A model generated the notes under the pieces. The model saw nothing but the letters and a program-made list of their open reading frames with translations, did not search any database and had not been told where the DNA came from. This document shows, in pieces, positions 7,684 to 16,126 of a stretch of DNA of 64,000 bases (position 1 is the stretch's first letter; each line of letters opens with the position of its first letter). A program made the translations under genes and the position numbers. Source of the DNA: Bordetella parapertussis (GTDB lineage: Bacteria > Pseudomonadota > Gammaproteobacteria > Burkholderiales > Burkholderiaceae_A); contig CAMAZF010000008.1 in NCBI GenBank assembly GCA_945862985.1, positions 1 to 64,000 on the forward strand, given 5' to 3'.

Positions 7684-9916
7684 GAAGCGTCACCTGACGC
7701 GGAGGCGTGTAATAGCCCTGGGTAAGGTTTCCAAACCCTGGCCCGAAGTCGATTCGGTTGGTCTGGTGCTCTTTGTCCGTGAGGTTCTTGACAGACAGTG
7801 ACACCACTCCATCGAGCCCTTTGCCAAGCGAAATCTCGCGAAGGCTCAGACGCGCATTGATGATGGCGTGGGAGCCCACTCGCGTGTTCTTGGCCACCTG
7901 AGCCATGGGATCGAAACCCGCACCCGACTCTGCGAGCTGAAAGGGATAGAGGTAGTAGCTGCTCTTGAACCCAACCTCCAGCTGACCAAAGAGCTGCCCA
8001 AAGCCGGTTTGTGCAAGTCGGCTGTCCAATGCCAGGTTGGCATTGTGCTTGGGCGCGTGGATGAAGGCTCGGTTGTTCGCGACATTCTGCCCCTTGTCAA
8101 TGAACTCGTCGTAGCGGCCATTGAGATAGCCGTACGAAAATTGAAGCTTGGATGAGGACGAGAGTTGCACCACGCCATCGACTTCAAGTCCATCGACCTT
8201 GGCCTTGCCGGCGTTTCGGATCACTGATGCGGCCGCGCCCTCTGCGGTGAAAATGGCCAGCTGCATGTCATCGATCTTATTGCTAAAGCCCGTGAGGTTC
8301 AGGAGCCCCTTGCCGTTCATGATCTTGGACTTCAACCCCACCTCAATGCTCTGTTGGGTCTCGGGCTTGAACGCGGTTTGAACTTCCTTCACATTGCTCG
8401 CGATTCCCTCGGGAGTGGGATTCACCACACCGTACTCTCCATTGAAGCCGCCGCTCTTGAAACCTTCAGCGTAGCGAGCATAAAGCTGTTGGTTTGCATT
8501 GAGCTTATAGCCCAGGGACACCATCGGAGTCGTGGCGCTGAAAGTCTCCTCTGCGGAGGTTCCAGCTGGAACCAGGGGGATGAATGGGTCGCCGATTGCT
8601 GTGTTGAATCCAAGGGTGCGGGTGATGGACTTCTTTTCCTCTGTGGACCGCAGGCCAGCGGTGAGGGTGAGGTTCGGTTGGACCTGGACATCGGCTTGCC
8701 CGTAAATGGCATTGGATTCAGTGGTGAAGCCGTAACGCGAATCAAAATTGAAGGTCCCGAAGAAATACTTCTGAGGGTTGTTGGTGAATCCCTCGTCTTC
8801 AAAGCGATAGACACCAGCCACATAGTTCACCCCGCCTCGAGAGCCTGTCCACTGCAGCTCAGCGGATGACTGGTCGTAGTCGGAGAGTCGTTGGGTATGA
8901 GCCACGAGGAGTGGGGATCCATCGAGGTCCAGCGCGTCCTCCCAGGTCATGCTTCTGCTCGACAGAATCAGCTTGATTCGGTCGGTTGCGCTCGCGGCAA
9001 GGTCAGCAGTCAGCGTATGCCCCTGAACCTTCGAGATTTCGAAGAGTTCGCCATCGACCGCTGCGGTCTTCTGGCGGGTCGAAAACACGAAGTCGGTCAG
9101 GAATGGGAGGTCAGAGCGTACGAGTTGAGAGTGGGTCGGTGTCTGGTCGACTTTGGAATAATCGAACCGATAGTCCAATGAGAAATCTTTGGTGGCCGCT
9201 AGGGTCGCAGCCAGGCGAAAGCTTGTCTCGTCTGCGCCATTGAGATCCTTGACGCTGCTCCCAGGCGCCGTCTTCACCCAGCCGTCACGCTTTTCTTGGC
9301 GAAGGCCCAAGCCCACTTTCAGTGCGCCGCTGGAGGGTAGGTCCATCGATGCCTTGAGGATTCGCTCAGAGTCTGTGCCCAGCCCTACTGTTGCCTCTGC
9401 CGCAAACTCACCCAGTGGTTTGCGCGTCACAAAGTTGATGGCTCCAGCGAGGGTGTTTCGGCCATAGAGCGTGCCTTGGGGGCCGCGTAGAGCCTCAATT
9501 CGCTCGAGGTCGAGGAGCTTAAAGATGGAGCCTTGTGTCTTCCCAATGTAAACCCCATCGACATAAATACCGACGGCGGTGTCCCAGAAGAGCGCAGGGT
9601 TCGTGGTGACCCCCCCTCTAATCGCGATCTGAGAAGCAGTCGAGTTGCCTGGCGTCTTTGACACCATGAGGTTGGGCGCTAAACCGGAGAGATCCGAGAC
9701 GTCCTCTAGTTCGCGGTTCTGAATGTCTTGTGCAGTGAGGGCCGTGACGGCAATGGGCACCTCTTGCAGGGGCTGGGCACGCTTCTGGGCGGTCACCGTA
9801 ATTTCTTGGACATTCTGGGCGATGACGCCCGTGGAGCCCAGGGTGGAAAACGCGGCCGCAATGGCCCATGCGAGAGGTTTCCGAGCGTGTGGTGTTGGGT
9901 GGCGTGTGTGCGACAT
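7664..9916 (-). CDS. TonB-dependent outer-membrane receptor
   Basis: 750 residues. A Sec signal peptide (positively charged N-terminus, hydrophobic stretch ending near G-V-I-A-Q) is followed by E-I-T-V-T-A-Q-K-R, typical of the TonB-box region of this receptor type, and by a plug domain ending in R-G-P-Q-G-T-L-Y-G-R-N-T. The rest is beta-barrel ending in K-W, an aromatic last residue as expected for Bam-inserted barrels. Receptors of this class bring compounds too large or too scarce for porins across the outer membrane using TonB energy. It is divergent from the SDR/ACAD11-like operon and faces the ACAD pair, so it probably imports the substrate of this region. The ligand cannot be read from sequence; a siderophore is not excluded. 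Confidence 0.93.
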   Translation of the reverse strand: MSHTRHPTPHARKPLAWAIAAAFSTLGSTGVIAQNVQEITVTAQKRAQPLQEVPIAVTALTAQDIQNRELEDVSDLSGLAPNLMVSKTPGNSTASQIAIRGGVTTNPALFWDTAVGIYVDGVYIGKTQGSIFKLLDLERIEALRGPQGTLYGRNTLAGAINFVTRKPLGEFAAEATVGLGTDSERILKASMDLPSSGALKVGLGLRQEKRDGWVKTAPGSSVKDLNGADETSFRLAATLAATKDFSLDYRFDYSKVDQTPTHSQLVRSDLPFLTDFVFSTRQKTAAVDGELFEISKVQGHTLTADLAASATDRIKLILSSRSMTWEDALDLDGSPLLVAHTQRLSDYDQSSAELQWTGSRGGVNYVAGVYRFEDEGFTNNPQKYFFGTFNFDSRYGFTTESNAIYGQADVQVQPNLTLTAGLRSTEEKKSITRTLGFNTAIGDPFIPLVPAGTSAEETFSATTPMVSLGYKLNANQQLYARYAEGFKSGGFNGEYGVVNPTPEGIASNVKEVQTAFKPETQQSIEVGLKSKIMNGKGLLNLTGFSNKIDDMQLAIFTAEGAAASVIRNAGKAKVDGLEVDGVVQLSSSSKLQFSYGYLNGRYDEFIDKGQNVANNRAFIHAPKHNANLALDSRLAQTGFGQLFGQLEVGFKSSYYLYPFQLAESGAGFDPMAQVAKNTRVGSHAIINARLSLREISLGKGLDGVVSLSVKNLTDKEHQTNRIDFGPGFGNLTQGYYTPPRQVTLQTTLKW

Positions 9917-10009
9917 GCTGAGTCTCCTTGTAGTGATGTCACACTAGCGTCCTGCACCGTCCGTGCATGGTCCGTTTGAACGATCTCTCGACTCATGGGG
10001 GTTAGTGCA

Positions 10010-10753
10010 ATGCAGAATCAGCAGCGTTTCTCTGGATTGACCTTTCTGGTGACTGGGGCCACTTCGGGCTTGGGCGCTCATTTCTGTCAGGCTCTGCATG
10101 CTCAGGGGGCTCGGGTTATTGGCCTGGCCCGTCGGGACTGTAGCGCTCAGCCAGGGGTAGACCGAGCCATCCAGGCAGACATTGCAGACGCCTCAGGCCT
10201 TCAGGCGGCGGTCGCTCGGGTCCTTGGATTGCCCGGGGAGGCGGATCGCATTGACGGGCTGGTGAACAATGCGGGCATTGCGATCACTGCAAGCCTTGAT
10301 CAGACCGCTCCTGAGGATGAGGCTCGGGTCCTTGCCACAAACATTTCAGGTGTGACCAACATGACGCGGGTCATGACGCCCTATCTGCGTGCACAGGGCG
10401 GGGGTGTCATGGTGAACATGGCCTCGGTGCTCGGCATACTCCCTGTCAAGCAGGTGGCGACTTACGCGGCAAGCAAAGCGGCGATTATTCAGATGACGCG
10501 TTCTGCAGCCATCGAGCTTGCGCGAGATCAGATTCGGGTGAATGCGTTGGCCCCAGGATATGTGAAGACGGAGCTGAATTCGGACGTCTTGGACGGGCCT
10601 GCCGGGGAGGCTTTGAAGAAGATGACGCCCCTGAGACGATTCGCCAGACCTGAAGAGCTAGACGCCGCACTCTTCTGTCTACTGGATCCTCAAAACAGCT
10701 ATATGACGGGGGCAGTCATGGTGGTGGATGGCGGCATGAGTGCGGGCTTGTAA
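10010..10753 (+). CDS. Short-chain dehydrogenase/reductase (SDR)
   Basis: 247 residues of classical SDR architecture. The NAD(P) motif is T-G-A-T-S-G-L-G near residue 15, N-N-A-G follows, the catalytic serine is in N-M-A-S-V-L-G, and the catalytic Y-x-x-x-K is in Y-A-A-S-K. It oxidises or reduces a hydroxyl/keto group. GTG/ATG choices exist: ATG 10010 has a GGGGG stretch 8 bases before it, while ATG 9995 has no visible ribosome-binding site, so I prefer 10010. It is the first gene of a run SDR / ACAD11-like / APH-like kinase and divergent from the TonB receptor. A role in converting a 4-hydroxy or keto group of the imported substrate is plausible but unproven. Confidence 0.92.
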   Translation: MQNQQRFSGLTFLVTGATSGLGAHFCQALHAQGARVIGLARRDCSAQPGVDRAIQADIADASGLQAAVARVLGLPGEADRIDGLVNNAGIAITASLDQTAPEDEARVLATNISGVTNMTRVMTPYLRAQGGGVMVNMASVLGILPVKQVATYAASKAAIIQMTRSAAIELARDQIRVNALAPGYVKTELNSDVLDGPAGEALKKMTPLRRFARPEELDAALFCLLDPQNSYMTGAVMVVDGGMSAGL

Positions 10754-10779
10754 ATGCTAACAATCGGAATGGACTGATC

Positions 10780-11988
10780 ATGGACTTTCACGTTTCAGCC
10801 GAGCATCAGCGGCTCATGGACCAAGTCGATGCATTTGTGAACGAGAGATTGCTTCCCCTCGAGCAAGATCCAAACAGCTTTGATGCACACGAGAATGTTC
10901 GCGAGGATTTGCTTGAGACGCTGCGCAGGGAGGTCAAGTCCATGGGCCTCTTTTCCCCACAGGCGCCTCGGGCCCGAGGGGGGCTCGGCCTCACTCCGGT
11001 TGGACAGGCGCTTTTGTATGAGCGCATGAACCGCTCCATTTTTGGTCCGGTCTGCTTCAACTGTGCAGCACCCGACGATGGCAATTTAACTGTCCTTTCG
11101 AAAGTTGCTACGCCTGCTCAGCAGGACCGTTGGCTTCAGCCCCTGATCGATGGAGAGGTTCGATCTGCATTTGTCATGACGGAGCCGCACCCAGGCGGCG
11201 GCTCCGATCCGTCCATGATGCTCACGCGTGCTGAACGCCACGGAGATCGCTGGCGAGTTCAGGGCCACAAGTGGTTTATCACCGGTGCTGGTGTCGCCAG
11301 TCATTTCATCCTCATCGCCAAGACGGGTGAGGGCAGCCGAGATGGCCTGACCGCCTTTGCCTTTCACAGGGACGATCCGGGTTGGGAGATCGTTCGGCGT
11401 ATACCCATCATGGGACCAGAGGAACACGGTGGGCACTGTGAACTGAGATTCGATGGCTTGGAGATTCCTGACGACAATCGACTCATGGAGGTTGGCCAAG
11501 GCTTGAAGCTGACTCAGATCCGACTGGGGCTCGCTCGACTGACGCATTGCATGCGGTGGCTGGGTCTTGCCCAGCGCTGTCTCCAGATTGCCACGGACTA
11601 TGTGGCGGTCAGGGAGGGCTTTGGAGTGCGACTGGCCGACCGAGAGAGTGTTCAGATGCAGCTCGGCCGGGTTGCCATGGCCATTGATACGGGCCGGCTG
11701 CTGACCATGCGAGCAGCTTGGCGTTTGGAGCAAGGCGGTAAGGCGCGTCCGGATATCTCCATGGCCAAGATTCAGGTGGCCGATACCCTGCAGCTCGCCG
11801 CAGACACCGCCATTCAGCTCTGTGGTGCGCGTGGCTACAGTCGAGACACACCGCTGGAGTGGATCTATCGATATGCGCGCCAGGCGCGCCTCGTGGACGG
11901 TGCCAGCGAGGTCCACCAAATGGTGATCAGCAAGGCGGTGCAGGCGCAGGGGCAGTCCTTTTTTGCGTGGGGGCCCGGTGCAGACTGA
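10780..11988 (+). CDS. ACAD10/ACAD11-like acyl-CoA dehydrogenase-family protein
   Basis: 402 residues. Several stretches resemble the dehydrogenase domain of animal ACAD11 more than ordinary ACADs: F-N-C-A-A-P-D-D-G-N near residue 90, F-V-M-T-E-P with G-G-G-S-D, H-G-G-H-C-E-L-R-F, R-L-T-H-C-M-R-W-L-G, and V-D-G-A-S-E-V-H near the C-terminus. In ACAD10/11 and the bacterial levulinate enzymes (LvaC with the kinase LvaA), the ACAD-type protein works with an APH-fold kinase on 4-hydroxyacyl-CoA: the hydroxyl is phosphorylated and phosphate is then eliminated. The very next gene is such a kinase, overlapping by 11 bases. Family resemblance is from memory of the human sequence; function is inferred. 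Confidence 0.92.
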   Translation: MDFHVSAEHQRLMDQVDAFVNERLLPLEQDPNSFDAHENVREDLLETLRREVKSMGLFSPQAPRARGGLGLTPVGQALLYERMNRSIFGPVCFNCAAPDDGNLTVLSKVATPAQQDRWLQPLIDGEVRSAFVMTEPHPGGGSDPSMMLTRAERHGDRWRVQGHKWFITGAGVASHFILIAKTGEGSRDGLTAFAFHRDDPGWEIVRRIPIMGPEEHGGHCELRFDGLEIPDDNRLMEVGQGLKLTQIRLGLARLTHCMRWLGLAQRCLQIATDYVAVREGFGVRLADRESVQMQLGRVAMAIDTGRLLTMRAAWRLEQGGKARPDISMAKIQVADTLQLAADTAIQLCGARGYSRDTPLEWIYRYARQARLVDGASEVHQMVISKAVQAQGQSFFAWGPGAD

Positions 11989-13336
11989 CGCGCTCGTTCG
12001 TGAGCTGACACCGATCGTAGGGGCGCTCCTCAGTCAGCGTCCGGAGAGGGATCATGGGCTGGTCCTGACCGCAGCGGTGCGGATGGCGGGCGGGGCTATC
12101 AATCAGAATTTCCTTGTCGAGCTGACCGCCCCCGAGGGCGCCACACAGCAATGGGTTCTCCGACGAGGCCAGGCCAAGCCCGTGCCAGGCACGCACAGCC
12201 GCGCGACTGAGTTTAGGCTCTTTGAGTTTGCTCATCGGGCAGGCCTAGCGGTGCCAGAGCCCCTTGGCCTGCTCGAGGGGCAGGGGCAATCGGTCAGTGC
12301 ATTCAGACGCGCGAACGGCGACGCAGACCCTCGCAGCATCATGCGCTGGTTCAATACCCTGCGAGGCCAAGGGGAGCGGGCTGCAGAGCAATTTGGACAA
12401 TCCATTGCACACGCATTCGGTGAACAGCTTGGCCTGCTGCACCGAGTGAGTGCCCAGCCCGAGGCTGACCGTCAGCTCACGCCCCTGCTTGGGGAGCGTC
12501 ACGCCAACAGCCTCGATGCAGCCCTCACCGGTCTGAGGGCCAGCCTGGGACTGTTGCAGGCCCCTGCGAGCTATCTTCGATATGCCGTGGAGCAGCTGAT
12601 CGCGGATCGCCCTTCCCGCGGTGCGGTGCATCCCGCAGTGCTCTGCCATAACGACTTTCGGCTCGGTAATCTGATGATCGAACTGCCAGAGGGCGGGCAG
12701 CCGCTGGGCTCACACGCTCTGACTGCAGTGCTCGACTGGGAATTTGCCCACTGGTCAGACCCCATGGCGGACCTGGGCTGGCTGACTGCTCCCTGCTGGC
12801 GCTTCGGTGGTGCAGCAGAGGTGGCGGGTCTGGGAACCCTGAGTGCCTTTATGGACGGCTACAGGCGTGCGCATCCGCAGGATCGCTTGCCGCTGGATGA
12901 GCTTCCCTATTGGCAACGATTTGCTCAGATTCGCTGGGCTCTGATCGCCGCCCAGCAGGGGGAGCGTGCGGTACCCGGAGAGCCTGAGACGCTGGAACTC
13001 CGCATCACGGGCGCGATGGCGGCAAGCCTCGCTCAGCCAGTGGTCGAGCATTACCTCGGGCATCGGGTCCATCCTGTACCCATGCCCACGTTTCAGCCGC
13101 AGTGGGGGGCGGCCCGAGATCTTTTACAGTCGGCCGCTCAGCACCTGAGGTCTCAGATGCCTCCTGATCTGGGCGCTGGTGGGCGGTACGCCAGCCTCAT
13201 GGCCTCAAACGCCATACGACTTGCATATAACCACCTGCTTGTTCAGTCGGTTGAGCGAGATCATCCCGAGGGAAATCCCGTGGAGCTTGACCTGGCGCAA
13301 GACCTGTCTATTTGGGAGTTTCGGGGTTTCCCCTGA
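11978..13336 (+). CDS. APH-family phosphotransferase, split partner of the ACAD11-like protein
   Basis: About 452 residues. The protein-kinase-like aminoglycoside phosphotransferase fold is shown by the N-terminal A-G-G-A-I-N-Q-N-F nucleotide loop, the catalytic loop C-H-N-D-F-R-L-G-N-L (Asp and Asn of the Brenner motif present, with the usual H-G-D glycine replaced by Asn), and the metal-binding L-D-W-E-F-A-H-W-S-D-P segment. Human ACAD10/11 carry this kinase fused to the ACAD domain; here the two are separate and translationally coupled. A GTG at 11978 and a TTG at 11963 are both possible starts; GTG is chosen. Roughly 130 C-terminal residues beyond the kinase core are of unclear role. Aminoglycoside resistance is unlikely in this context. 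Confidence 0.9.
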   Translation: MQTDALVRELTPIVGALLSQRPERDHGLVLTAAVRMAGGAINQNFLVELTAPEGATQQWVLRRGQAKPVPGTHSRATEFRLFEFAHRAGLAVPEPLGLLEGQGQSVSAFRRANGDADPRSIMRWFNTLRGQGERAAEQFGQSIAHAFGEQLGLLHRVSAQPEADRQLTPLLGERHANSLDAALTGLRASLGLLQAPASYLRYAVEQLIADRPSRGAVHPAVLCHNDFRLGNLMIELPEGGQPLGSHALTAVLDWEFAHWSDPMADLGWLTAPCWRFGGAAEVAGLGTLSAFMDGYRRAHPQDRLPLDELPYWQRFAQIRWALIAAQQGERAVPGEPETLELRITGAMAASLAQPVVEHYLGHRVHPVPMPTFQPQWGAARDLLQSAAQHLRSQMPPDLGAGGRYASLMASNAIRLAYNHLLVQSVERDHPEGNPVELDLAQDLSIWEFRGFP

Positions 13337-13384
13337 CGGCTTGAAGTCATGAATCTGCATGGGCGTGGGTTATAACTCGCACTT

Positions 13385-14161
13385 ATGTCGCAAGCACACG
13401 ATCTGGTCATTGAGACGCGCGGACTCACCAAGGAATTCCTGGGGTTTGTTGCGGTCAACGATGTGAACCTGAAGGTTCGTCGCCACTCCATTCACGCCAT
13501 CATCGGGCCCAATGGCGCCGGCAAAAGCACTTGTTTCAATCTCATCACCAAGTTTCACCCGCCCACCAAAGGCCAGATCCTTTTTAACGGGGTCGACATC
13601 ACAGGTCATTCCCCTTCACAGATCGCACGAGAGGGCGTGGTGCGCTCTTTTCAGATCTCGGCTGTTTTCCCGCACCTCACGGCGCTGGAGAATGTTCGCA
13701 TCGGCCTTCAGCGCACCCTGGGCACCACGTTTCATTTCTGGAAGAGCGACAAGACGCTCGATGTGCTGAATGATCGCGCCCTCGAGGCCTTGGACCAGGT
13801 CGGGCTTCAGGAGTACGCACATGAGCTTGCGGTGAATCTCCCCTACGGACGAAAGAGGGCGCTGGAGATCGCGACCACGGTCGCCATGAATCCTGAGGTG
13901 ATGCTGCTTGATGAGCCCACGCAGGGCATGGGTCACGAAGATGTCGACCGCGTCACCGAACTCATCGCCAAGGTGGCCAAGGGGCGCACGGTGATCATGG
14001 TGGAGCACAACATGCGGGTGGTCTCGAACATCGCCCACACCATTTCCGTGCTTCAGCGCGGGGAGGTGATTGCAGAAGGCGATTACGCCACCGTGTCCTC
14101 TAATCCCCAAGTGATGGAAGCCTACATGGGCGCCAGCGACACCGAGCTTCAAGGACACTGA
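13385..14161 (+). CDS. livG: Branched-chain amino acid-type ABC transporter ATP-binding protein LivG
   Basis: 258 residues with Walker A G-P-N-G-A-G-K-S, an ABC signature degenerated to L-P-Y-G-R-K-R-A-L-E, Walker B V-M-L-L-D-E-P, and the switch histidine in V-E-H-N. It is one of the two ATPases powering a LivHM permease. It opens a tight run livG-livF-binding protein-livH-livM with gaps of 3-33 bases. A TATAAC box lies about 10 bases before the start codon, which would allow transcription to begin close to the ATG. HAAT-family importers of this sort carry amino acids but also aromatic and aliphatic carboxylates, which fits the catabolic genes upstream. Confidence 0.95.
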   Translation: MSQAHDLVIETRGLTKEFLGFVAVNDVNLKVRRHSIHAIIGPNGAGKSTCFNLITKFHPPTKGQILFNGVDITGHSPSQIAREGVVRSFQISAVFPHLTALENVRIGLQRTLGTTFHFWKSDKTLDVLNDRALEALDQVGLQEYAHELAVNLPYGRKRALEIATTVAMNPEVMLLDEPTQGMGHEDVDRVTELIAKVAKGRTVIMVEHNMRVVSNIAHTISVLQRGEVIAEGDYATVSSNPQVMEAYMGASDTELQGH

Positions 14162-14167
14162 CCCTTC

Positions 14168-14875
14168 ATGAGCATTCCTGTTCTTGCGATTGAAAACCTC
14201 AACGCCTGGTATGGCGAGTCGCATGTCCTTCATGGAATCGATTTGACGGTTCAGCAGGGCGAGGTGGTCTGCTTGCTTGGCCGAAATGGGGCCGGTCGCA
14301 CCTCGACGCTCAGATCCATTTTGGGTCTCACGGGTCAGCGGACCGGCAGTATTCGCGTGAACGGCCGAGAGGTCATTGGCATGCCCACGCATGAGGTTGC
14401 ACAGCTTGGCATTGGATACTGCCCAGAAGAGCGCGGAATTTTTGCGAGCCTCACCTGCGAGCAGAACCTGATGCTCCCACCCAAGGTCGGGGACGGCGTG
14501 GCCCTGACGCTGGATGAGATCTATTCCATGTTCCCCAACCTCCTGGAGCGTCGTAACAGCCCCGGAGGAAGGCTCTCGGGGGGGGAACAGCAGATGCTTG
14601 CCATTGCGCGCATTCTCAGGACGGGCGCCAACTTATTGCTTTTGGATGAGATCACGGAGGGCCTGGCCCCAGTCATCGTTCAGAAGCTTGGACAGGTGGT
14701 GCAAACCCTGCGGGATAAGGGTTTCACGATTGTGCTGGTGGAGCAGAACTTTCGATTTGCCTCGAAGCTCGCTGATCGTAATTACGTCATCGAGCATGGG
14801 CAGGTCGTGAAGACCGTCGCGAGAGATGAACTCGAGACGAACCAAGAAGAACTCAAATCTTTGCTTGGTGTTTAG
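14168..14875 (+). CDS. livF: Branched-chain amino acid-type ABC transporter ATP-binding protein LivF, Arg in Walker A
   Basis: 235 residues, the second ATPase of the importer. The signature is L-S-G-G-E-Q-Q, the Walker B region L-L-L-L-D-E-I-T-E-G-L-A-P, and the H-loop position carries Gln (V-E-Q-N), which is usual for LivF. The Walker A reads G-R-N-G-A-G-R-T-S: the lysine that binds the ATP phosphates is replaced by arginine (codon CGC at about 14299). I recall the same replacement in other proteobacterial LivF proteins, so it may be a lineage trait rather than a defect. With His absent from the H-loop as well, this subunit may hydrolyse ATP weakly and LivG may do most of the work. Confidence 0.94.
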   Translation: MSIPVLAIENLNAWYGESHVLHGIDLTVQQGEVVCLLGRNGAGRTSTLRSILGLTGQRTGSIRVNGREVIGMPTHEVAQLGIGYCPEERGIFASLTCEQNLMLPPKVGDGVALTLDEIYSMFPNLLERRNSPGGRLSGGEQQMLAIARILRTGANLLLLDEITEGLAPVIVQKLGQVVQTLRDKGFTIVLVEQNFRFASKLADRNYVIEHGQVVKTVARDELETNQEELKSLLGV

Positions 14876-14908
14876 GCGTACATGACCCCTCAATTTTTGG
14901 AGACCGCT

Positions 14909-16123
14909 ATGACCCGTAAGACCCCAATCGCTGCTCTGGTTGCTGGCCTCTTGGCCGCTGCAGGCGCTGCGGCTCAGGCACAGACCGTGTCTGACAATGA
15001 AGTCCGTATTGGTGTGCTCACCGACCTCTCAGGCATTTATTCCGCTATTGAGGGCCCAGGTGCTGTGCTGGCCGCCCAGATGGCCGTTAAAGATTTTGGT
15101 GGCAAGGTTCTGGGCAAGAACATTGTGATCACCTCTGCCGATACCCAGTCCAAAGCAGACCTCTCAAGCTCAAAAGCGCGTGAGATGTTCGAGAAGGACA
15201 AGGTCGACATGATTGTCGGAAACGTCTCCACAGCGTCGGCTCTGGCCGCTATGGAAGTCTCCGAGCAGTTCAAGCGCGTGGCGATTGTGACGGGTGCAGC
15301 CTCACTGCCCATCACCAATGAGAAGTGCACGCCCTACAGCATTCACTACGTGTACGACACCTACGCGCTCTCCCGCGGCACCGGCAAGGCCGTGGTCGAT
15401 ACGGGCAAAAAGACCTGGTTCTTCGTGACGGCAGACTATGCATTTGGCCACACCCTCGAGCGTGACACCTCGGAAGTGGTGAATGCCTCTGGCGGTAAGG
15501 TCATGGGATCAGTCAAGCACCCCATCAACACCACCGATTTCTCGTCCTTCTTGGCCCAGGCACAAGCCTCCAAGGCGGATGTGATTGGCCTGGCCAACGC
15601 GGGCGGCGACACCATCGGCTCGGTCAAGCAGGCCGCTGAGCTGGGCATCATGGGTTCAAAGCAGACGGTTGTGCCCCTTCTGATGTTTATTTCCGACGTT
15701 CAGGCCTTGGGCCTTAAGCAGACTGCTGGAATGAACTTCACCGTGGGTTGGTACTGGGACTACAACGACAGCAACCGCAAGTTCGCTGAGCGTTTCATGA
15801 AGGAGTTCAAGGGCAAGGCACCCACTTCAGTCCAGGCAGGCGTGTACTCGTCCACCATGCAGTATCTGAAGGCGGTCGAGAACACCAAGACCGACAACGC
15901 AGATGCGGTGATGAAGCGTCTGAAGTCGATCGAGATCGACGATGGTCTCTTCAAGGGCAAGATCCGCGCAGACGGTAAGTTTGAGCACGACATGTTCCTG
16001 CTTCAGGTCAAGGCTCCAAAGGAGTCCAAGGGACCCAACGATGTGGCGAAGGTGGCGAAAGTGATTGCAGCGAAAGATGCAACGCTTCCTCTCTCTCAGT
16101 CCAAGTGCAAGCTGGTGAAGTAA
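14909..16123 (+). CDS. Periplasmic substrate-binding protein of the Liv-type ABC transporter
   Basis: 404 residues. ATG 14909 is chosen because GGAG lies 6 bases upstream and a Sec signal peptide (T-R-K, hydrophobic stretch, cleavage near A-Q-A-Q) follows directly; an ATG 27 bases earlier adds an unlikely extension. The mature part is a type I periplasmic binding protein (Peripla_BP_6), starting V-R-I-G-V-L-T-D-L-S-G. It lies between the ATPase and permease genes. Within this family, forms ending with a segment like H-D-M-F-L-L-Q-V-K-A-P-K-E-S are frequent in Burkholderiales and often linked to aromatic or other carboxylate uptake. The ligand is unknown. Confidence 0.95.
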   Translation: MTRKTPIAALVAGLLAAAGAAAQAQTVSDNEVRIGVLTDLSGIYSAIEGPGAVLAAQMAVKDFGGKVLGKNIVITSADTQSKADLSSSKAREMFEKDKVDMIVGNVSTASALAAMEVSEQFKRVAIVTGAASLPITNEKCTPYSIHYVYDTYALSRGTGKAVVDTGKKTWFFVTADYAFGHTLERDTSEVVNASGGKVMGSVKHPINTTDFSSFLAQAQASKADVIGLANAGGDTIGSVKQAAELGIMGSKQTVVPLLMFISDVQALGLKQTAGMNFTVGWYWDYNDSNRKFAERFMKEFKGKAPTSVQAGVYSSTMQYLKAVENTKTDNADAVMKRLKSIEIDDGLFKGKIRADGKFEHDMFLLQVKAPKESKGPNDVAKVAKVIAAKDATLPLSQSKCKLVK

Positions 16124-16126
16124 GGC

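Noticed and set aside
11086-11919. 277-codon open frame on the minus strand
   Set aside because: Antisense to the ACAD11-like gene whose motifs are clear; composition is that of a shadow frame.
11978-13336. Antibiotic (aminoglycoside) resistance kinase
   Set aside because: The fold alone suggests it, but the coupled ACAD11-like gene and catabolic context point to acyl-CoA metabolism.
13616-14392. 258-codon open frame on the minus strand
   Set aside because: Antisense to livG and livF; His-rich shadow without a recognisable domain.
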